From Neonectria sp. B-13 (taxonomy: Eukaryota; Ascomycota; Sordariomycetes; Hypocreales; Nectriaceae), in the NCBI GenBank assembly GCA_002682825.1, contig NOKP01000093.1, positions 21,142 through 54,537 on the forward strand: a stretch of 33,396 nt of DNA, read 5' to 3'. Below are positions 30,405 through 33,396 of this stretch, one piece after another. The translations under genes and the position numbers were made by a program. Under the pieces are notes generated by a model, which was given only the letters and a program-made list of their open reading frames with translations, ran no database searches and was not told where the DNA came from. How positions within the stretch are numbered: position 1 is the stretch's first letter; the number at the start of each line of letters is the position of its first letter.

Positions 30405-30804
30405 GGACGTTACGTACATCACAACGCCTACGTTCGAGCATGAGTGAACTTGCGACAGGCGCGATCGCTCTTGTGGCGCTATGGGCGTCATCAGTGTACG
30501 AAAACTCTCGCGAGAAGGCCAACATTAGTACCGAACAGATTGACTTACTCCTGCCAATCCTAACTCTTAGCCATATCTTGCTTCTGCATGTTTTGCAGAG
30601 CAATGGGGTCATCAGGACACGCAGCTACGCCTCTACCACATTGCAGAAGCTAGGAGTCCTTGGTAGTACTGTGTCCAGTTTAGATGTGGACCGAGGTGTG
30701 CGTGAACGCTCGCTGCATCGCTGTTCGGTGAGGTATACGCAGGGGCAAGTGAGGATTTATTTAAGAACGCAGACGCGGCCACCTCAACCACTGCAGCCGC
30801 CTCG

Positions 30805-31359
30805 ATGGACGACGACACTCTGGGACTAGCTCAAGCACTGGAATCTAGATCTGGCGCCTATCCACCCCTTCCTACAGATACACGGCGACAGGCTCGTCAG
30901 ATCCCTGCGGCTGTGCTCGTACAAAACACCAAAAGTTTACATAGTCTTGATGTGGAGAGAACCATGTCAGCGCTGTCCAGCAACCGCGTGCCCGCCTACA
31001 ACATTCCCACAACGCGTTTGCACCCTCCTTTGAGGCCATACCTGAGCCGTCCTCCTGTTCGGTTTTCCTACAGACCGACACAAAGCATCAACATCGAGAG
31101 TTTACCTGAGACAGAAAGAGGTGGAGACGTTCCCGATATGTTCTCCTCAGCTAAGAGCTAACAAAGCGCAGAATGTCCCATATGCTATAACAGCTACGGA
31201 GTGAAAGGACCAGAGGGGATTGTAGAAACGCCTGTTGCTCTTCGCCCTTGCAAACATGTCTTTGGTGACCATTGCATAAAGTCGTGGCTAGAATATAGGG
31301 TAACCTGTCCGTACTGCCGTGAAGCTGCTGCATTCACAGCAAAATTAGCGTGGAAGTGA
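30805..31359 (+). CDS. RING-H2 finger protein
   Basis: Two exons (30805-31120 and 31172-31359) with a 51-nt intron (GTGGAG...GCTAACAAAGCGCAG); the joined frame is 167 aa. The unspliced frame hits a TAA at 31159-31161 that lies inside the intron. Splicing restores the codon for Glu just before the RING domain. The domain has C-P-I-C, then PCKHVFGDHCIKSWLEYRV and TCPYCR: a complete C3H2C3 (RING-H2) ligand set, typical of E3 ubiquitin ligases, with the hydrophobic W of the E2-binding face. Residues 1-105 are Pro/Arg-rich without a domain. The substrate is unknown. The frame is open further upstream (from about 30706) without another Met, so an upstream exon is possible. Confidence 0.8.
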
Positions 31360-31617
31360 CTGCGTATAACCAAGCAAGTCGAAGTCAAGTTTCAGTTGCC
31401 AACAATAGCGGCAGTTTCTGATAGGAAAGGACCGATCGCCTATAGTTGTTGCACCGGACAGTGATGCAAACACATCATCGCACCCTTATGTATGATAGTG
31501 GCATAGTACATTCTCCGCTCGGAGGGACTCCAAATCAAACCGTGTTTCAGAAACGCTAACAGGGATTGCACCGCTTAACATGGTATATATTATGGTATAG
31601 CAGTAAGCTGCACAGAC
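31360..31617. other. Intergenic
   Basis: A TATATAT run at 31583-31590 lies about 30 bp before the possible small secreted-protein start. Nothing else is seen. Confidence 0.4.
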
Positions 31618-31869
31618 ATGCTCCCTTCCGTGCTGTTCGCTGTTTGGCTTCTGTGTACCTGCTCGGGTTCTGCGCTTGACCGGCTGAGCACAGTAGAGGT
31701 TTATTTAAGCTGTTGGCGTGTATCGCACTCGGCCGTTGACACATGGGTATCCATTAGGAACTACACACAGCCATCTACACTAATAATCTTCGAAAGTCAC
31801 TGCAGGGATGATATTACATCTGATAGCTGGGATCAATGGGGTAAAAACTCTTGCTTCTATCTATCCTAG
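31618..31869 (+). CDS. Possible small secreted protein, 83 aa
   Basis: The first ~20 residues (MLPSVLFAVWLLCTCSGSA) look like a signal peptide. The mature part of about 64 aa has three cysteines, one Asn-Tyr-Thr glycosylation sequon and several Trp residues. A TATATAT run stands about 30 bp upstream. I recognise no family. Short frames with chance signal peptides do occur, so this is a candidate only. Confidence 0.3.
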   Translation: MLPSVLFAVWLLCTCSGSALDRLSTVEVYLSCWRVSHSAVDTWVSIRNYTQPSTLIIFESHCRDDITSDSWDQWGKNSCFYLS

Positions 31870-31923
31870 CGGGAAAGGAAGGTCTTTAAATACATGATTT
31901 GGTCCGTAGGAAGGGATAGGAAT

Positions 31924-32017
31924 CGTGTCATCTAGAGTGATGAGAAAGGAAGGGAAACGTGTCATCTAGGATGACTAGGTTGTTGAGGGCATCAAGGTTC
32001 GTAGCTAGGTTGTTGAG
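31924..32017. repeat. Imperfect short tandem duplications
   Basis: CGTGTCATCTAG occurs at 31924-31935 and 31958-31969. CTAGGTTGTTGAG occurs at 31975-31987 and 32005-32017 (30-bp period). The minus strand here reads Leu/Asn-rich, with a superficial likeness to leucine-rich repeats. Confidence 0.6.
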
Positions 32018-32143
32018 AGAGGTCAAATTGGTCAACCTTTGTAAGACCATCAGGCTAAACGGCGGCCTGCAAGCGTGTTTGCATGTCAAGTAGTCTACCT
32101 GCTCGTCACTGCTCTCCGAACTGGCCGCAATCATTTGGTGGTG

Positions 32144-32200
32144 ACAGGCACACATGGGGGACTAGTAACAGGCACACATGGGGGACTAGTAACAGGCACA
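32144..32200. repeat. 24-bp tandem repeat, 2.4 copies
   Basis: The unit beginning ACAGGCACACATGGGGGACT and ending AGTA occurs at 32144-32167 and 32168-32191 without a mismatch, followed by a partial copy (ACAGGCACA) to 32200. Identical copies suggest a recent duplication. Confidence 0.85.
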
Positions 32201-33396
32201 ATCCATGCCCACGACGGGAGGCCCACGCGGTGCGGTGCGGCGTGGTGCTGTGAGTCTGTTGGTGGCCATGACTGGATTCACTACCACATCACATGGCTCT
32301 GGAGCGGGACAGGACCCCCGCAGGACATGGCACGGTATGCACTGTATTTCAGAGCCACTGGATGACTGACGTTCAAGTGACAGATGCCGCTGAGACCATT
32401 CCGAAGACGAGCAGAGGCTTGAGCCGGAGGCTGCGGCAGACCGGCAACTCGGCAGCATGAGTCGCAAATGGACCTGAGGGGAGCAGATGGCGGATTTGTG
32501 GACTCGTCGATGATGGGAGTTTGACTGCCGTAGGTATCGACTTCGGAGAGAATCACCGGTCCCCCAATCTTTTTCTGCCTTCCCCTCTCGTCTTCTCTCT
32601 GCACATCTCCCTGCACCTGCACTGCACCCCTGCCCTGTCTCCGTCATGGTTCGGGCGGGCCACAGCAGCTCGGGACACGACTGCAACACAAAAGGGTCAG
32701 GCCCTAGGCCCGGGAGGCTCGGGGATTTGCTGCTAGGTGGTTGAGCCTGTGTTCCCTCTAGGCTCTCAGCTCCACCGCCCCAGACAGAGACAGCCCGAGA
32801 TGATGGGCGACACCGCGATGGGCGACAGGCGACAGGCGACAAGCGACAGACGGCCGACGGCCGACGGGGAAGCTGAGGGGAAAATAACTGGGGCCTCAAC
32901 AGGATGGCCGGCCTGGTGCCACGCCACTTGAAAACCCTGGGCGGGCGCGGAATACGCGTTTCGGTAAGTGAGAGACGGGCAGGACTGCGAGAGAGTTCTA
33001 TTGCTGCGCTGGGTGCTACTGTGCGTCGGTAGCCCTGCAATTACGTATTGCCGACAGCTGGCCTACGTTCCTGAGGCAGCAAACCGCCGCCACATTCCCT
33101 CTTTCTGCCTCTCGCTGCGACACACCCGCATTCGTGCAACATTTAGGCACCCGACGACACACACGCACACTTCTCCCGTCCGCACGCTGCACTGTAGTCC
33201 ACACTGTACGAATCCGCTCCTTTCGGAGACATCATTTCTACAGTACGCCTAATTTCGCATTTGTTGCCTGTCCTGAGATCGACGAATGACGCGGCTGCTT
33301 ACCTTGCACGTGGCTTATCTGTTGCGCGCCGCGAACGAACTGGAGAGAAGCGGGAGCAAGGCGGTGCTCTATACTGCATGGTTCGTTGTGAGTACT
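32201..33396. other. GC-rich right end, no supported gene
   Basis: A 284-codon minus frame (32186-33040) is open but is low-complexity Ser/Arg/Pro sequence without a domain. A GGCGACA-type minisatellite lies at 32805-32868. The C/T-rich character of about 32540-32640 and 33090-33200 on the plus strand could be promoter sequence of a gene beyond the window. Confidence 0.4.

Noticed and set aside
30440..30829. 129-codon plus-strand frame before the RING-H2 gene
   Set aside because: No motif; overlaps the RING-H2 start in another phase and an opposite-strand frame of similar quality.
31928..32155. Leucine-rich-repeat-like frame on the minus strand
   Set aside because: The Leu/Asn periodicity comes from 30-bp tandem DNA repeats; too short and lacks a full LRR consensus.
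32186..33040. 284-codon open frame on the minus strand
   Set aside because: Low-complexity Ser/Arg/Pro sequence with no domain, signal peptide or splice support in a GC-rich segment; probably an open frame by composition.
1..33396. CRISPR arrays, rRNA genes or prokaryotic operons
   Set aside because: No spaced direct-repeat array or rRNA-like sequence; introns and gene families are fungal.

Overview
The window looks like a gene-sparse accessory stretch of a filamentous ascomycete (Pezizomycotina) genome; I cannot name the genus. The evidence is short GT-AG introns (47-187 nt) with CTAAC/CTGAC-type branch sites, together with fungal families: a SAT4/Pth11-type seven-helix membrane protein, a CFEM cell-surface protein, a GH16 beta-glucanase, a RING-patatin phospholipase and a decayed chitin synthase. 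All intron/exon models were read by eye from splice signals, reading phase and conserved motifs.

Left part (0.3-10.1 kb): every gene is on the minus strand. There is a Myb/SANT-like DNA-binding protein (0.3-0.9 kb), a fragment of a SAT4-type membrane protein, and an AT-rich palindromic island (1.9-2.25 kb). A six-exon RING-patatin phospholipase of 946 aa follows (2.55-5.85 kb). Then come a short divergent paralogue of the general transcription factor TFIIE alpha (6.4-7.1 kb), an unrecognised protein with an acidic tail (7.7-8.3 kb) and a secreted Ser/Thr-rich protein (9.2-10.1 kb).

Middle part (10-21 kb): a RING-like remnant, then two divergently transcribed paralogues of an unnamed, possibly GAF-like family (12.1-14.7 kb). 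These are followed by a secreted GH16 glucanase (15.8-16.8 kb), a possible decayed dual-specificity phosphatase (17.2-17.6 kb), the SAT4-type membrane protein (18.4-19.4 kb) and a small secreted protein with a likely double-psi beta-barrel fold (20.2-20.8 kb).

Right part (21-33.4 kb): a chitin synthase pseudogene whose stop codons are mostly CpA-to-TpA type changes (21.5-22.5 kb), which suggests RIP. About 2.8 kb without recognisable genes follows, then an unidentified gene remnant and a transposase-type helix-turn-helix fragment. Next are a 778-aa CFEM/Ser-Thr-rich surface protein (26.4-28.8 kb), a tRNA-Val-like half gene and a two-exon RING-H2 protein (30.8-31.4 kb). The right end holds a possible 83-aa secreted peptide and several short tandem repeats.

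The intact genes do not form a metabolic pathway. Common threads are the cell surface (GH16, CFEM, SAT4, the secreted proteins, the dead chitin synthase) and signalling or regulation (RING-patatin, TFIIE-alpha-like, RING-H2, the GAF-like pair). Intact genes interleaved with decayed ones and a RIP-like signature fit a fast-evolving, repeat-influenced compartment.
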